DNA of 64,000 bases from Liolophura sinensis. Its lineage: Eukaryota; Mollusca; Polyplacophora; Chitonida; Chitonidae. The DNA is taken from positions 6,197,991 through 6,261,990 of the forward strand of contig NC_088297.1 of assembly GCF_032854445.1 (NCBI RefSeq). The letters are read 5' to 3'. Numbering within the stretch: the first letter of the stretch is position 1; the number at the start of each line of letters is the position of its first letter. Positions 39,801-46,855 of the stretch are shown one piece after another. Position numbers and translations under genes: made by a program. The notes beneath the pieces were generated by a model. The model saw only the letters and a list, made by a program, of their open reading frames with translations. It searched no databases and was not told the DNA's origin.

Positions 39801-40855
39801 TACTGCAGGGCCAGAGGCCTCCAGGACCTCCCCAAGGTGTCACATCTGTGGCACAACCAAGAGATGTGGACTTGAGACGAGGCGACGTTCCTCAGCAAGT
39901 TGGACCAGTGTTCATGTCCATAGAAGATAAAGATATGCGAATGATGCCGGCTGATGTAGGTTTGGGTCTGGGGAGTGGAGATAGTGATATGAGGATAGGG
40001 AGTGGAGACAAAGACATGCGGGTCAGACCTGGAGATATACCTGGGCCAGGGGCTGTTCAAGGGCAACCAGGGCCTCCACCATGCATGCCTCTTCAACCGC
40101 CACCGCTTCCTCCACATCTGCTGACAAAACAGGTTTTCACTGGCGACAAAGACGATAGAGTCGTGCCGTCCCAGAGTCCTCTGCGAACAGGTACAAGGCC
40201 AGCAGGTGTAGAAGCTGTGCAGACTGAATCTCATGGTCGTCCTAGGGATTTAATGAGACGTCAGGGTCCCCCGGGAAGATCACAGGTCCTTGGTCAGAAT
40301 GAATGGCAGCAGTTTGAGCCTGAGGCAGCGAAAACAATGGAGAAGCCTCCTAACACTTCATGTGGTCCTACCCCTACTATTTCCGGACGTTCTGTTCGTC
40401 CACAAGGAACCCCAGGTCTTCTCCCTCCTCCTCGAACACAAATACCACAAGGCAACCAGCCTAGTGAAGGGAGGCGGATAGAAACCATTACCACGTCTTC
40501 TCAGGACGAGAGACATCTGTATCCACAGCATCAGTTCGGCCAAAGAATGCCTCCGGGAATACGTCTACCATTTCATGGGTCTGGGCAAGTCAGACCGCAC
40601 GGTCAGACGAACCTGAATGAATCAGACTCTAGCGCAGGGCCTAACGACTTCGTTAGGCACCCCTCTGTCCTTGCACGAGGTGGACCCTCAGGCGGCCGCA
40701 TGCTACATGCCTCTTACCGTGGGGATTCCCTACCCAGACCACCCCCACCTCCTCCGCCAGGCAGAGGAATGATGGGGCCTCGGGGGCCTCGAGGGCCTAG
40801 GGGGCCACATCCCAACATCCTTCGTTTCTCAAGAGGACGCGGTAGGGGGTGGTGA
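5642..40855 (+). CDS. DIDO1: DIDO1/PHF3-family protein (PHD, TFIIS central, SPOC), 15 exons, 5'-partial
   Basis: Exons: 5642-5763, 7051-7160, 8359-8778, 11022-11177, 12128-12305, 13504-13762, 14176-14335, 16254-16370, 18098-18229, 30753-31123, 32837-32990, 34321-34410, 35094-35289, 36687-37106, 37914-40855. All introns are GT-AG, every phase matches, and the joined frame is open for 1,941 residues to TGA 40853-40855. Domains in order: PHD C-terminal half (residues 1-40), Cys motif (218-255), TFIIS central domain (about 394-535), SPOC (about 694-840), RS-rich block (about 1203-1321), Pro-rich region and GPR/RGRG tail. This order is that of DIDO1/PHF3. The PHD wording ([17 protein letters not shown]) is closer to what I recall of DIDO1 than PHF3. 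In that family SPOC binds the phosphorylated RNA polymerase II CTD, the DIDO PHD reads H3K4 methylation, and the protein acts in the nucleus in transcription and RNA processing; function here is inferred by homology. The start codon and first PHD half lie upstream or in unseen sequence. It could equally be the single ancestor-like copy of DIDO1 and PHF3. Confidence 0.9.
5746..6513. repeat. Minisatellite of about 40 bp spanning the exon 1 splice donor
   Basis: About 20 copies of 'gtctgcacaggtgagtgttg' plus 'tgtcatgtgacgtcagccct'. The first copy is the real end of exon 1 and its GT donor. About ten copies hold the palindrome TGACGTCA. Confidence 0.93.
7051..7160 (+). CDS. DIDO1: Gene 1 exon 2: acidic/Lys-rich linker
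   Basis: Acceptor 'gatttgtag' ends at 7050; donor gtcagt at 7161. Enters in phase 1 (completes an Ala codon) and ends in phase 0. Encodes 37 residues rich in Lys, Glu, Ser and Thr with no recognised fold, consistent with the disordered linker after the PHD finger in this family. Confidence 0.8.
7367..7485. repeat. 20-bp tandem repeat, about 6 copies
   Basis: Unit 'ctctcactacagatgatagt' in gene 1 intron 2; each copy contains an acceptor-like ctacag. Confidence 0.9.
7697..7906 (+). mobile_element. tRNA-derived SINE, 5'-truncated
   Basis: Body from 'ccagctcatgctggc' through a diverged ctctgcc core to 'tataagtgaaacattcttga', 'atacggtgtaaaac' and an (aata)n tail. Same family as the copies at 32097, 48113, 50009 and 54176. 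Confidence 0.85.
7981..8166 (+). mobile_element. tRNA-derived SINE, second copy, 5'-truncated
   Basis: 'gccagcaacctgtggatggt', the gctctgcctggttt core, 'ttgaaatattcttgagtacg' and the caatcaaataaataaat tail, in gene 1 intron 2. Confidence 0.87.
8359..8778 (+). CDS. DIDO1: Gene 1 exon 3: Lys/Glu/Ser-rich linker, 140 codons
   Basis: Acceptor 'ctgacag' ends at 8358; donor gtaggt at 8779; phase 0 to phase 0. The peptide has many IKTE/VKTD-like Lys-Thr-Glu steps near the start (possible SUMO-type psi-K-x-E sites, inference) and a basic end ([18 protein letters not shown]) that could serve as a nuclear localisation signal. Predicted to be mostly disordered. Confidence 0.82.
9276..10145. repeat. Minisatellite, about 43-bp unit with TGACGTCA
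   Basis: About 20 copies of 'caatttgcgacaccttgtgt' plus 'tcatacatgacgtcacacat' in gene 1 intron 3. About 13 copies contain a perfect TGACGTCA; the others have TGATGTCA or TGACATCA. Confidence 0.93.
10747..10852. mobile_element. Foldback/MITE-like element with perfect 16-bp inverted termini
   Basis: CTTTCACAAAACTTTG at 10747-10762 is the exact reverse complement of CAAAGTTTTGTGAAAG at 10837-10852. The outer base pairs resemble the GTGAAAGTGGGCCC-type ends seen at 15482-15611. Confidence 0.7.
11022..11177 (+). CDS. DIDO1: Gene 1 exon 4: Cys-rich motif before the TFIIS domain
   Basis: Acceptor 'tttgacag' ends at 11021; donor gtaagt at 11178; phase 0 to 0. Contains [19 protein letters not shown] and then DQCIEKY: a Cys-x4-Cys ... 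Cys-x3-Cys pattern ending in SVYCSDQC. A matching motif (C..GC....PDSVYCS..CI) lies between PHD and TFIIS domains in DIDO1/PHF3 proteins, probably a small zinc-binding fold. The second half is a charged helix (IIRQERERN). Confidence 0.88.
11227..11791. mobile_element. TTAA-flanked MITE with 12-bp TIR
   Basis: TTAAAGGAGAAGAAAA at 11227-11242 and its exact reverse complement at 11776-11791. TTAA sits at both outer ends, as expected of a TTAA target-site duplication (piggyBac-type targeting, inference). No transposase. A diverged relative lies at 46856-47392, and a lone end at about 15752. Confidence 0.75.
11838..12028. repeat. 21-bp minisatellite
   Basis: About nine copies of 'aacacaaacattgccacatg' + t, in gene 1 intron 4, about 100 bp before the exon 5 acceptor. 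Confidence 0.92.
12128..12305 (+). CDS. DIDO1: Gene 1 exon 5: linker with [17 protein letters not shown] motif
   Basis: Acceptor 'cttctgag' ends at 12127; donor gtaagt at 12306; phase 0 in, phase 1 out. Starts with a short Ala/Lys run from a GCA repeat. The segment [17 protein letters not shown], then [15 protein letters not shown], resembles the conserved strip upstream of the TFIIS-like region in DIDO1/PHF3 homologues. Confidence 0.87.
13504..13762 (+). CDS. DIDO1: Gene 1 exon 6: His/Ser repeat and start of TFIIS central domain
   Basis: Acceptor 'catctttcag' ends at 13503; donor gtacgt at 13763; phase 1 in, phase 2 out. The first two thirds is a His/Ser low-complexity tract built from a 24-base coding repeat (SSHHHSGS-like steps at about 13560-13640). 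It ends with [18 protein letters not shown], the characteristic first helix of the TFIIS central domain in this family. Confidence 0.9.
14176..14335 (+). CDS. DIDO1: Gene 1 exon 7: TFIIS central domain, middle
   Basis: Acceptor 'ttatttttcag' ends at 14175; donor gttggt at 14336; phase 2 in, phase 0 out. Encodes [17 protein letters not shown] and [19 protein letters not shown], the central helices of a TFIIS-M domain (IE.EL.......KYK.KYRSL.FN.KD.KN). The donor is the first copy of the repeat that fills the following kilobase. Confidence 0.93.
14330..15480. repeat. 84-86-bp minisatellite spanning the exon 7 splice donor
   Basis: Fourteen copies: 'aacaaggttggtctctggtg' at the start, an internal 'cacagatttaaactgtcaga', and 'ggacccactttcacata' at the end. 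The first copy is the end of exon 7 plus its donor; the last runs into a MITE at 15482. Confidence 0.93.
15482..15611. mobile_element. MITE with GGRCCCACTTTCACA-type inverted ends
   Basis: Left end ggacccactttcacag at 15482-15497 and right end tgtgaaagtgggccc at 15597-15611 are imperfect inverted repeats enclosing about 100 bp of non-coding sequence. Confidence 0.65.
16254..16370 (+). CDS. DIDO1: Gene 1 exon 8: TFIIS central domain, end
   Basis: Acceptor 'ctacccgcag' ends at 16253; donor gtgagt at 16371; phase 0 to 0. GLFRKIL...[23 protein letters not shown] is the classic TFIIS-M C-terminal stretch. Read-through into the following intron stays open to 17255 because the intron begins with a 42-base tandem array. 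Confidence 0.93.
16383..17215. repeat. 42-bp minisatellite just inside intron 8
   Basis: About 20 copies of 'ggggctggctagtcaggttt' plus 'agtgtttatgctgtggggac', starting about 12 bp after the exon 8 donor. In frame with exon 8 it encodes a 14-residue Trp-containing unit ([14 protein letters not shown]) and stays open to 17255. Confidence 0.93.
17283..17428. mobile_element. Long imperfect palindrome (foldback element)
   Basis: Left arm from CTCTGAAAAAA (17283-17293) through 'tttgacatttcaacatttcg' pairs with the right arm 'cgaaatattgaaatgtcaaa' to TTTTTTCAGAG (17418-17428), with aggat...atcct near the centre. A 146-base hairpin would form in the gene 1 pre-mRNA. Confidence 0.72.
18098..18229 (+). 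CDS. DIDO1: Gene 1 exon 9: post-TFIIS helix and THKG motif
   Basis: Acceptor 'ttatctcag' ends at 18097; donor gtaaag at 18230; phase 0 to 0. [15 protein letters not shown], then KKTHKG, matches the family's segment after the TFIIS-M domain (E...I...EKE.......THKG). The last 30 bases plus donor recur five more times downstream at 63- and 66-base steps, so several in-frame donors exist (18230, 18293, 18359, 18425). Confidence 0.87.
18200..18570. repeat. 63/66-bp minisatellite spanning the exon 9 splice donor
   Basis: Six copies of 'gaagacttgagctcattggt' ... 'actgtggaggtaaaggggtt'. The first is the real exon 9 end; donors fall at 18230, 18293, 18359, 18425, 18491 and 18557. Confidence 0.94.
18596..18830. 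repeat. (TA)n-rich microsatellite
   Basis: AT dinucleotide tract with G/C interruptions, purest at about 18740-18795. Confidence 0.93.
18918..29711. repeat. 10.8-kb satellite, 35-bp unit, in intron 9
   Basis: About 300 copies of a 35-bp unit with 'ccacagtgatgcaaaacaaa' and 'acacacagttataaa'. Main variants: ccatgg versus ccacag, tgatac versus tgatgc, and loss of 2-4 bases in the aaaacac stretch. Diagnostic variants recur exactly 2,780 bp apart (22251/25031, 23131/25911, 23651/26431), showing a higher-order duplication; another pair is about 1,178 bp apart (28321/29499). Reverse-strand hydrophobic ORFs are repeat products. Confidence 0.96.
29712..30310. other. Intron 9 unique sequence
   Basis: Unique AT-rich intron sequence after the satellite with no coding signal. 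Confidence 0.5.
30311..30716. repeat. 29-bp minisatellite
   Basis: About 14 copies of 'cgttaatatgcaatccctgg' + 'ttgaagcct', ending about 35 bp before the exon 10 acceptor. Confidence 0.93.
30753..31123 (+). CDS. DIDO1: Gene 1 exon 10: linker with [13 protein letters not shown] motif
   Basis: Acceptor 'tatgttcacag' ends at 30752, after a 12.5-kb intron; donor gtgaga at 31124; phase 0 in, phase 2 out. [20 protein letters not shown] is a conserved landmark between TFIIS and SPOC in DIDO1/PHF3. A charged Lys/Glu/Val-rich tract follows. The tail of the exon plus its donor starts a 13-copy minisatellite. Confidence 0.88.
31103..31930. repeat. About 63-bp minisatellite spanning the exon 10 splice donor
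   Basis: Thirteen copies of 'gacagcacatctgtaacagt' + 'gaggtgagatttagtgatgg'; the first is the real end of exon 10 and its donor at 31124. Confidence 0.94.
32097..32311 (+). mobile_element. tRNA-derived SINE, near full length
   Basis: tRNA-like head 'gtggctgttggttagcacgc' (box A-like), core 'cagcaacctgcggatggtcg' and 'gctctgcctggtttctgccc', then 'attcttgagtacggcgtaaa' and an (aataaa) tail. Confidence 0.88.
32397..32552 (+). mobile_element. SINE of a second family ('gccaaaggt' type)
   Basis: 'ttgccaaaggtcccc', 'ccccgggcattccagcttct', 'cacccataaatctaaccgtc', 'attcttgagcatgtcgtaaa' and an (aata)n tail. Contains a short piece of the exon 10 minisatellite unit ('agatttagtgatgggcct'). Confidence 0.72.
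32837..32990 (+). CDS. DIDO1: Gene 1 exon 11: start of SPOC domain
   Basis: Acceptor 'gaccttcag' ends at 32836; donor gtaagt at 32991; phase 2 in, phase 0 out. [19 protein letters not shown] followed by AVSGPTYHL is the first strand and helix of SPOC (LWKGF..M..VA.F.......SG...L). Confidence 0.93.
33085..33230 (+). mobile_element. Degraded SINE
   Basis: 'aagcaacctgcagatggtca' and 'agtataaaacacaaattgaa' with an aataaata tail; heavily diverged. Confidence 0.5.
33265..33843. repeat. 38-bp minisatellite
   Basis: About 15 copies of 'cagggcactatgactgaata' + 'gggcatcatgtctggtgt' in gene 1 intron 11. Confidence 0.94.
34321..34410 (+). CDS. DIDO1: Gene 1 exon 12: SPOC domain
   Basis: Acceptor 'ttgtgtgcag' ends at 34320; donor gtgagt at 34411; phase 0 to 0, 30 codons. 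[20 protein letters not shown] and ARIKKAGSK match the SPOC segment LPD.I...GRI....VWDY...I...G.K. Confidence 0.94.
35094..35289 (+). CDS. DIDO1: Gene 1 exon 13: SPOC core
   Basis: Acceptor 'attgcttcag' ends at 35093; donor gtaaga at 35290; phase 0 in, phase 1 out. DICVIRFDP, then [27 protein letters not shown] and ILLPFDGPG form the SPOC beta-barrel core and the PFDGPG landmark. SPOC in PHF3 binds Ser2-phosphorylated Pol II CTD; whether the basic binding residues are all kept would need a structural alignment. Confidence 0.94.
35311..35680. repeat. Dispersed 'tatacgcccc' repeat, two partial copies
   Basis: First copy has 'tatacgccccccgctttttg', a 'gtccgtctgtccg' run and 'cttgttttccatggagagtt'. 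A second partial copy from about 35570 repeats 'gttttccacatagagttttc' and 'gtttgtccatttgc'. A short (TA)n lies between them at 35525-35548. Confidence 0.65.
36155..36325. repeat. About 57-bp tandem repeat, three copies
   Basis: Unit 'agctggtaacatgtttgaga' + 'gaagcagtcaaaagttttca' in gene 1 intron 13. Confidence 0.88.
36687..37106 (+). CDS. DIDO1: Gene 1 exon 14: SPOC end and Pro/Lys-rich linker
   Basis: Acceptor 'gttaattacag' ends at 36686; donor gtagga at 37107; phase 1 in and out. [17 protein letters not shown] closes the SPOC domain (RP...LG.....K.KR). The rest is a disordered Pro/Arg/Lys linker with [19 protein letters not shown] and a [16 protein letters not shown] stretch, ending with an acidic helix. 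Confidence 0.91.
37590..37835. repeat. Dispersed repeat copy 1 (also at 51335 and 53775)
   Basis: Shares 'agaccattgacgtctaataa', 'ctgcttaagccatg', 'gaacagttagaataaaactc' and 'tttcaccggttacatgtgac' with the copy at 51335-51600. Lies in the last intron of gene 1. No coding capacity. Confidence 0.7.
37914..40855 (+). CDS. DIDO1: Gene 1 exon 15 (last): RS-rich, Pro-rich and GPR/RGRG C-terminus
   Basis: Acceptor 'tctgttttgtag' ends at 37913; phase 1 in; TGA at 40853-40855. Encodes 979 residues with no intron. Order: acidic [13 protein letters not shown] opening; Ala/Thr/Gln-rich tract; Lys-rich tract; RS/RD-rich block at about 38636-38990; Ser/Val-rich section with [20 protein letters not shown], a possible short helix; Pro-rich region; five D-x-D-[ML]-R-like motifs at about 39865-40165; poly-Pro then [10 protein letters not shown] and a terminal RGRGRGW. 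RS and RGG-like tracts suggest RNA or splicing-factor contacts (inference). Confidence 0.93.
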
Positions 40856-41770
40856 TCTGAATACTAAAACTTGAAGAGCTGTGATTTATGTCATATTCCT
40901 TCACCCGTCTTCGTCTAATCGTCAGAGATGATATATTTTATCAAGTTACAGAGACTCATACTACCTTTTTCAGTTCATGTTTTTTTTTTGTTTTAATTAA
41001 CAACACTGAACGGGGCAAGTTACGCTGGACAGCCCTTGAATGTGAACATGTACAAATACTGTCGTAAACACGGTTTTGACAATTTCATCGATCGCAATTT
41101 TATAGGAAGGCTTTTCCTATCTCGAAAGCTTCATTTTATGTTGTAATATCGTGGAAAATTTTTAATTCTTGCATTTATTGGAATGACGGAGAGGTGATAG
41201 TAATATTTTGGGGTTGATCGTGAGATCGTCTCTTTTAAAATGTGAAATATGACATGCGGTGAAATTTGTAGGAGACGTTTATGTGAAGCGGATTTCCCGA
41301 TTGTGTTGACGGTTCACGTCCAACAAAGACAGCGTAGACTATTTTTTACCCTAGAAAAGTGAATGTATTCCGCCATCACAGAGGACCTGCTGAAACACAT
41401 TTTGGAGTTGAAACATTAGTTTTTGTGAGGATTTCGGTGTGAGGCAAACCATTCAGAAGACAGACATTTTAGGTGAAATGTGTGAAAGGAAAAATGAGTG
41501 ATTATGATGATGGTGAACATGGATTTACCGACCTCATATCAAGCATTCAGTAAGAATGGAACACCTTTCTGGCAGTCATGCCTGACAGTTGACGCAGAAA
41601 GCACAACAAATCTTCCTTGAAGATCATCATTGAAAACAGGATCATGTGCTTTATTTTAAGTTTGTTTTCTTTTTTTAAATTTATTTATTATTATTATTAT
41701 TTTTTTTTTTTGGTCATTTTGTGAAACCCTTTTTGCTATCTCACACTACTAATGGGCGAGTAATGCAAGA
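40856..41770 (+). other. Putative 3' UTR of gene 1
   Basis: AT-rich, non-repetitive sequence directly after the TGA with no convincing ORF. I saw no clear AATAAA close to the stop; the first one I noticed outside SINE tails is near 45012, so the transcript end is not fixed. A T-rich run at 41680-41715 precedes a SINE at 41843. Confidence 0.35.
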
Positions 41771-41842
41771 TTCAGGTTACTTGGTGCACTAGATTTGTTA
41801 AAAACCCCTTTCGAAGATGTATTGTAAATTTCGCCATGGGTA

Positions 41843-42103
41843 ACCCGTAACAACGGGTTACAGCGGTATTCCCCCCCATCTGGCCGTTGGCGTCTGGCCA
41901 AGAAGGTTGCAAGCTCGAATCCATCTCCCGCTGATTCAGCTCGGTATGTTTTGTTTGGTACCTGGCGAAAGGCATGTTGGAACTCGAGGAGGGGATTACT
42001 CTCGGCACACTACGGTATCATCCACACATAAGCCTGACCACCGTCCTAAAAGTGAGGAATTCTTGAATAAGGCGATACACAACAAGCCAAATACATAAAT
42101 AAT
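41843..42103 (+). mobile_element. SINE, second family, near full length
   Basis: tRNA-like head with a box B-like 'gctcgaatcc', then 'ggtacctggcgaaaggcatg', 'aagcctgaccaccgtcctaa', 'gaattcttgaataaggcgat' and an aaatacataaataa tail. Confidence 0.7.
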
Positions 42104-45100
42104 GCTTTAGTGCATTTATGTCTACAACTGGAGTCAGAAATCTGTCGTCATGGCGAGCAGCATATTAGGTTACTATGTATATAGCATGTTAACACGAATG
42201 TTCCAAAAACCTAATATTAACCTTTGCTGGCTGTTACACTTTGCATAAGCGCGATTTTGTGTTTGTTCACATGTGTTTTTGCCTATCGCACACCTCTCTC
42301 AGCAAGACACTTCTCCCAGCTCACATTCTTACTCTGCCTCAGCCACTCTCTGGCATGTCAGAACGTCGTTACTGCACGCGACTGCAGGAAGGTGTTTCCT
42401 GGGACAGACGTCATTAAATGGGCGTGGAATTCATGTAAAGCGACATAACACTTTAGAGCGAGATGTGCATGATAAATTCGTGTTCTGTTTCAGCTCTTCT
42501 ATTTTGATGAAAAGTCACGTTGAGAAACGAGATTTCGCATTGAGTTAACTGTAACCCGATAAATGCTTCTAAGTCGTGATACAAGTTTGTTATCAAGTTT
42601 TCTGTATCTATTACCACATGAACACGTTTTCAAAGAAGAAAACAGGTTTTTTTTTTTCATATTGCATTTATTTACCTCTTGGCCAATGAGCACGTAGACG
42701 TGCCTGCTTGGCAGCGGCTGGTATGCAAATTGCCAGTACAGGATTATCAGCATACATTGTAAATCTGTCAGTGTGGCGACATACCAGTGTGATTACCTTG
42801 CAGTATTTCAAAACACTGAGAACTCAAAAGTGTGACGAGTAACATGTACTGGTCATCTTTTTAACTAGTTTTTTTTTTAGTGTAAGCATAAAAAAATTGT
42901 AGAAGTGCTGATACATATTTATTTGTGAAATGGATACGAAATTTAAGCATGTTCTTACTACGATATGGCTGTAGTAATGTTGATGTGGCAGCCATAATCA
43001 TTCATTCAAGCGAAGTGTGAATTGTTTCTTGATTCACATTCTTGATTTATGGTTGAAAACGTTTGGTCATGTTGTTTAGAGTTGAGCTGAAATAGAAGCC
43101 CTCTCCCTCTGTTGTATGCAGGCAGTGGTTATAGCTTGTTATTTTAAATGAAGATAAAATCATGTATGTTTTTAGATTCTATTGAATGCTGCTCGGCTGT
43201 GAATCCCGGATTCCTTTTAAAAGTGACACGTGTAAGTGCGATCAGAAGTCCATTACATAGAAGTATGCAACTTCCATATAGCTAGTCTCCACGGCACTTT
43301 ACACTCTCCTTCGATCTGTAACACATTAAGTGACGTATATGCGCAGCCATGTATTTTTTCTCTCTCTATTGCGCAGCAAACGTCTGAGGAACAGCTGATG
43401 CAGACGAAACGACGAAAAAAATGTTCCAAACGCTGTTGTGTTGAAATAGACTTAAAAGCAATCACAAGGGGAGTTTTGTAACGGGACAACAATGTCTTTG
43501 ATAGAAATTGTTTTAGAGTTGCTTGGAAATGGGTTCTTAACCACACAGCAATAATGATTAGCGAAATCGACGTTTTTAAATAGAGTTTCGGTTTCAAGGT
43601 GTGGCAAGTTCTTGTAAGAGCCGTTTACATTAGATTTCCCATGATTCAGTTCACAATTTCCACCCAAGAGGTTGGCATATTTCTCCACCAGGTGGCGCGA
43701 GCTTCTACAGATGATGTCACGCGTGTAGTTTGCAGTGGAGACTAGCAATAGGAAATTTGCATAGTTCTAGGTAATGAACTTCTCGTCACGCGTGAATGAG
43801 AATTCAGGCGGCAAACTTGCCATCTGTTGTATTTTAATCATGGTATTATTGTTTTGGATATCTTGGCATGGTTGATGCATGATTGGGTCTGTAATAATAA
43901 CGGTGTATTTCCGCCGGGCATGCTGGGTCATTGGACCGAGGTTGTCACGTGATTATTTGTGTCCGTTGACGTCATCACCATGGACACATGCCATCCTGAT
44001 CGTCCCCGAAATTCCTTGGACGAGACTTGATTGTCTGTTCCTGCTATCACGCAGTCGTCTCGTTATGCTATTGGATGAGACTTTGTGCCATAGAATCTCG
44101 TCTTATCTTGTAATATGGATAAGGTGTCCAGCGACATTCTGCTAGCGGATCTGTTCCAGGAGTTCCGAATACAGCGCATACTCCTTACTGCCAGCACTAG
44201 ACCAGCCTGACCTTTAGAGTCTATGCTACGCACGAAGGATCCTTTAGGTCTAGCCTCACCATCGATGGCCTCACATGGAATCAGTAAAATTGTTTCGCGT
44301 GTCCATTAAAATCACGTTATGTATTCTGCAGATAAGGAGAGTGCATGTGTATAAAGCAGAAATAGAAACAGAGGTTGAGACAGTGCGTTTGTGTCTGACA
44401 TCCTTTCCTGCTTCATCACCTTGACCCCAGTGACCTTGGCGTTCAAGATTTCTGTACAAAATTTGCTCGTGGCGGCATTGATGTCGAGCAGCGCATGCGC
44501 TGTAAGGAGTATGAATACTGCCCTCAACGTACACATGGGAGTAGTGAACTTGCTTTTCTCAATATAACATGAGCACAGAACAGGCACACCAGTCTCTGCC
44601 GGTGATTATATACGGAAAAAGGGAGATAAAGCGCTAGTCAGGTGTCAGCCAATCAGAGTTCATTTATGTAATATGTGTTGTTGTCGTATCATGAACTTTT
44701 TGTTCGTTCCGATACAGGATTGTCCCCAGAAGTTAACACAAGACAGTACGAGATTTTGCGGGAGTAAAGACTCATTTTAACCACCCTATCACATAATTTA
44801 GCGACACGTTCACGGAACGTCATGCTGTGCCCGTTGATCAGCAAAAGTTGTTTAATGGTTGAAATTTACGACATCCATGTATAGTGAATGTAAGGTTTTC
44901 TTGTAAATACAGTTTATTATTTCTTCCCCGATAAGTTTTCTTGACTTTTCAAGAAAAATGTTTTTTTTCCCCATGTTTCTCATTAAGTTTGTCTGAAACA
45001 AATGGTCTCAAAATAAATGTTACTGTGGTTAAAATTGACTTCAAATATGCCTTCTTTCTTCTGTTGAGTTACTGTACACAGCGCTATACTCCCAGCTTAT

Positions 45101-46052
45101 ATGATGGGTCCCTCTCAGATAGAAGGTGAAGTATCCACAGTTGTGTGTGTGTATTCTTGGGGTTTAAAGGTGTATAATGATGTTTCAGTCATGACGACGT
45201 GGAGTCATTACGTGTGTGTAAATACATTGTACCTTCTTGTGGCAGGACGAGTCCATGCCGCCAAAGAGCTGCAGCCACTCAGAGGAATCATCGGAAGGCA
45301 CCTTACATGCATGAAACCCCGCCTACCAGTCCTGTTCCCTTGCTCTAACCTCTCATTGATGAGGGCCAAATGAGGCAGCAACAAGTACTATTTTTTTTTA
45401 AATAGTCTTTGGTATGACCCGACTTCGAGGCGTCTCTATCCATTAGGCCACCAAAGTGGTCCCACAGTTCTGGAGTTCAGATTTCGATATATTTGTCTGT
45501 CATTTGTCGAGTTATCCAGTTTCATCTATTGTCTCAAAGTAACAATTTCAAATCTGACGCTGATTAAACCTGGATTTGTGGAATGGACTCCTACCCCTAA
45601 ACAAGGTGGAACCCATGCAGCTGTGGATTGAAGTCAAGTACTTGGCGAAGGGTATCCTCCGGGCGCTGATGAACGGTTTCTTCCGGGCACGGATGAAGTT
45701 TCATTTAACGACTCATTACCTGAACCTCTGTCTTATAATTGAAAGATGCCGAGGACGGCGTCCTACTTTAACAGATAGTACTAGTCATGTGGAGTCCCAG
45801 GGTTAGTACTATGCAAAACACTGAGAAAAATGCTTTCATCTTAGTGTCACTGGTTCCACCTCAATTCGGAGTTGACCATTTAGAATAGCTATAATAATTG
45901 ACGTTTAATTGGAGAGAAGATGTTTGCCCCGGTGTCAGTATAGGCATGGCCTTGTAGTTAGACAAGCACAGTCCGCATAATAGATATGACCGCTTGGAAA
46001 GTATTGTAGTACATTGTCGAACCAGACGTAACCCAACTGTAGAATTGTCAAA

Positions 46053-46055
<3 letters not shown>
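42104..46055. other. Intergenic sequence, no gene supported
   Basis: Mostly unique sequence. Short ORFs show no recognisable domain or splice-consistent chain. A cluster of CpG, a CACGTG and a TGACGTCA near 43940-43980 could be regulatory but has no gene attached. Confidence 0.4.

Positions 46056-46092
<37 letters not shown>
46056..46092. repeat. (TA)n microsatellite
   Basis: Pure TA run of about 35 bp. Confidence 0.9.
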
Positions 46093-46093
<1 letters not shown>

Positions 46094-46649
46094 TGTGATT
46101 AGACTGATTGCATTGTTTAGTCTCCGTACTCACGAATGCTCTGGTAGGATGGGACCAGTTTAAGGGATTTAGGAAACCTTAGGGCCAGCAAGGTTAAGAA
46201 AAAATCACCACATGGCGTTACTGGCGAACTCTGCCTGAGATATGATATGCTGTTTGTCATTCTGAACGAAGGCAGGTGGTCTCCGGTAAAATTCATGACA
46301 GATCACAGGACGAAGTGTACATGAAAGTAAGGGGAATATACATGTAGAAAAAAGTAAAGGAATTATCAACAATCTGTATGGACCTTGCCATATGGAAAGG
46401 CAAGCAGGTTAACCATATGTGGGCTACAGCCTAATCACATTCTCGCGAGAACTACAGACGAGATAAAGATAGCTCTCGCACTAATCCAGTGCCTGGATTG
46501 TTATCTCCCCGTATCAAGACATGGTCCAGTACTGGTTACCCCCATTGTTCAGTCGCTGTTTTGTTGGCTGATATATTCTCAGAGCAGTGGCGCTGAATTC
46601 AAAGGTAAAAACTGCTAGGGAAAGCGCAATCGCTTGAGAATTCATTTAT

Positions 46650-46843
46650 ATTGCACTTACACGACGGCGGCCAACATCATGGTGGGAGCACGGGGGAAAC
46701 ACACTACCATCCGCAGGTTGCTGGCAGACCTTCTCACTTACGCCCGGAGAGAAAGTCAGTCTGACTCACAGTAACCGCATTGGTGAGAGACTCCTGGGTC
46801 GTTACGCTGCCCTGGCGCGCTAACCGACTGAGCCACGGAGGCC
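46650..46843 (-). mobile_element. tRNA-derived SINE, reverse orientation
   Basis: Plus strand reads 'acgacggcggccaacatcat', 'accatccgcaggttgctggc' and the tRNA-like head 'gcgctaaccgactgagccac' at the right, the reverse complement of the 32097 family. The 3' tail is truncated. Confidence 0.85.
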
Positions 46844-46855
46844 CCTATTTTCGTT

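Noticed and set aside
42224-42448. Short ORF with a hydrophobic N-terminus (signal peptide-like)
   Set aside because: Starts at a non-ATG codon; no domain, no splice partners, only 74 codons.
43900-43990. Promoter-like cluster with CACGTG and TGACGTCA
   Set aside because: No gene start follows; the ATG nearby has a stop after 16 codons.
45101-45373. ORF with an acceptor-like site at about 45246
   Set aside because: No recognisable domain and no phase-consistent partner; could be an untranslated exon but unsupported.
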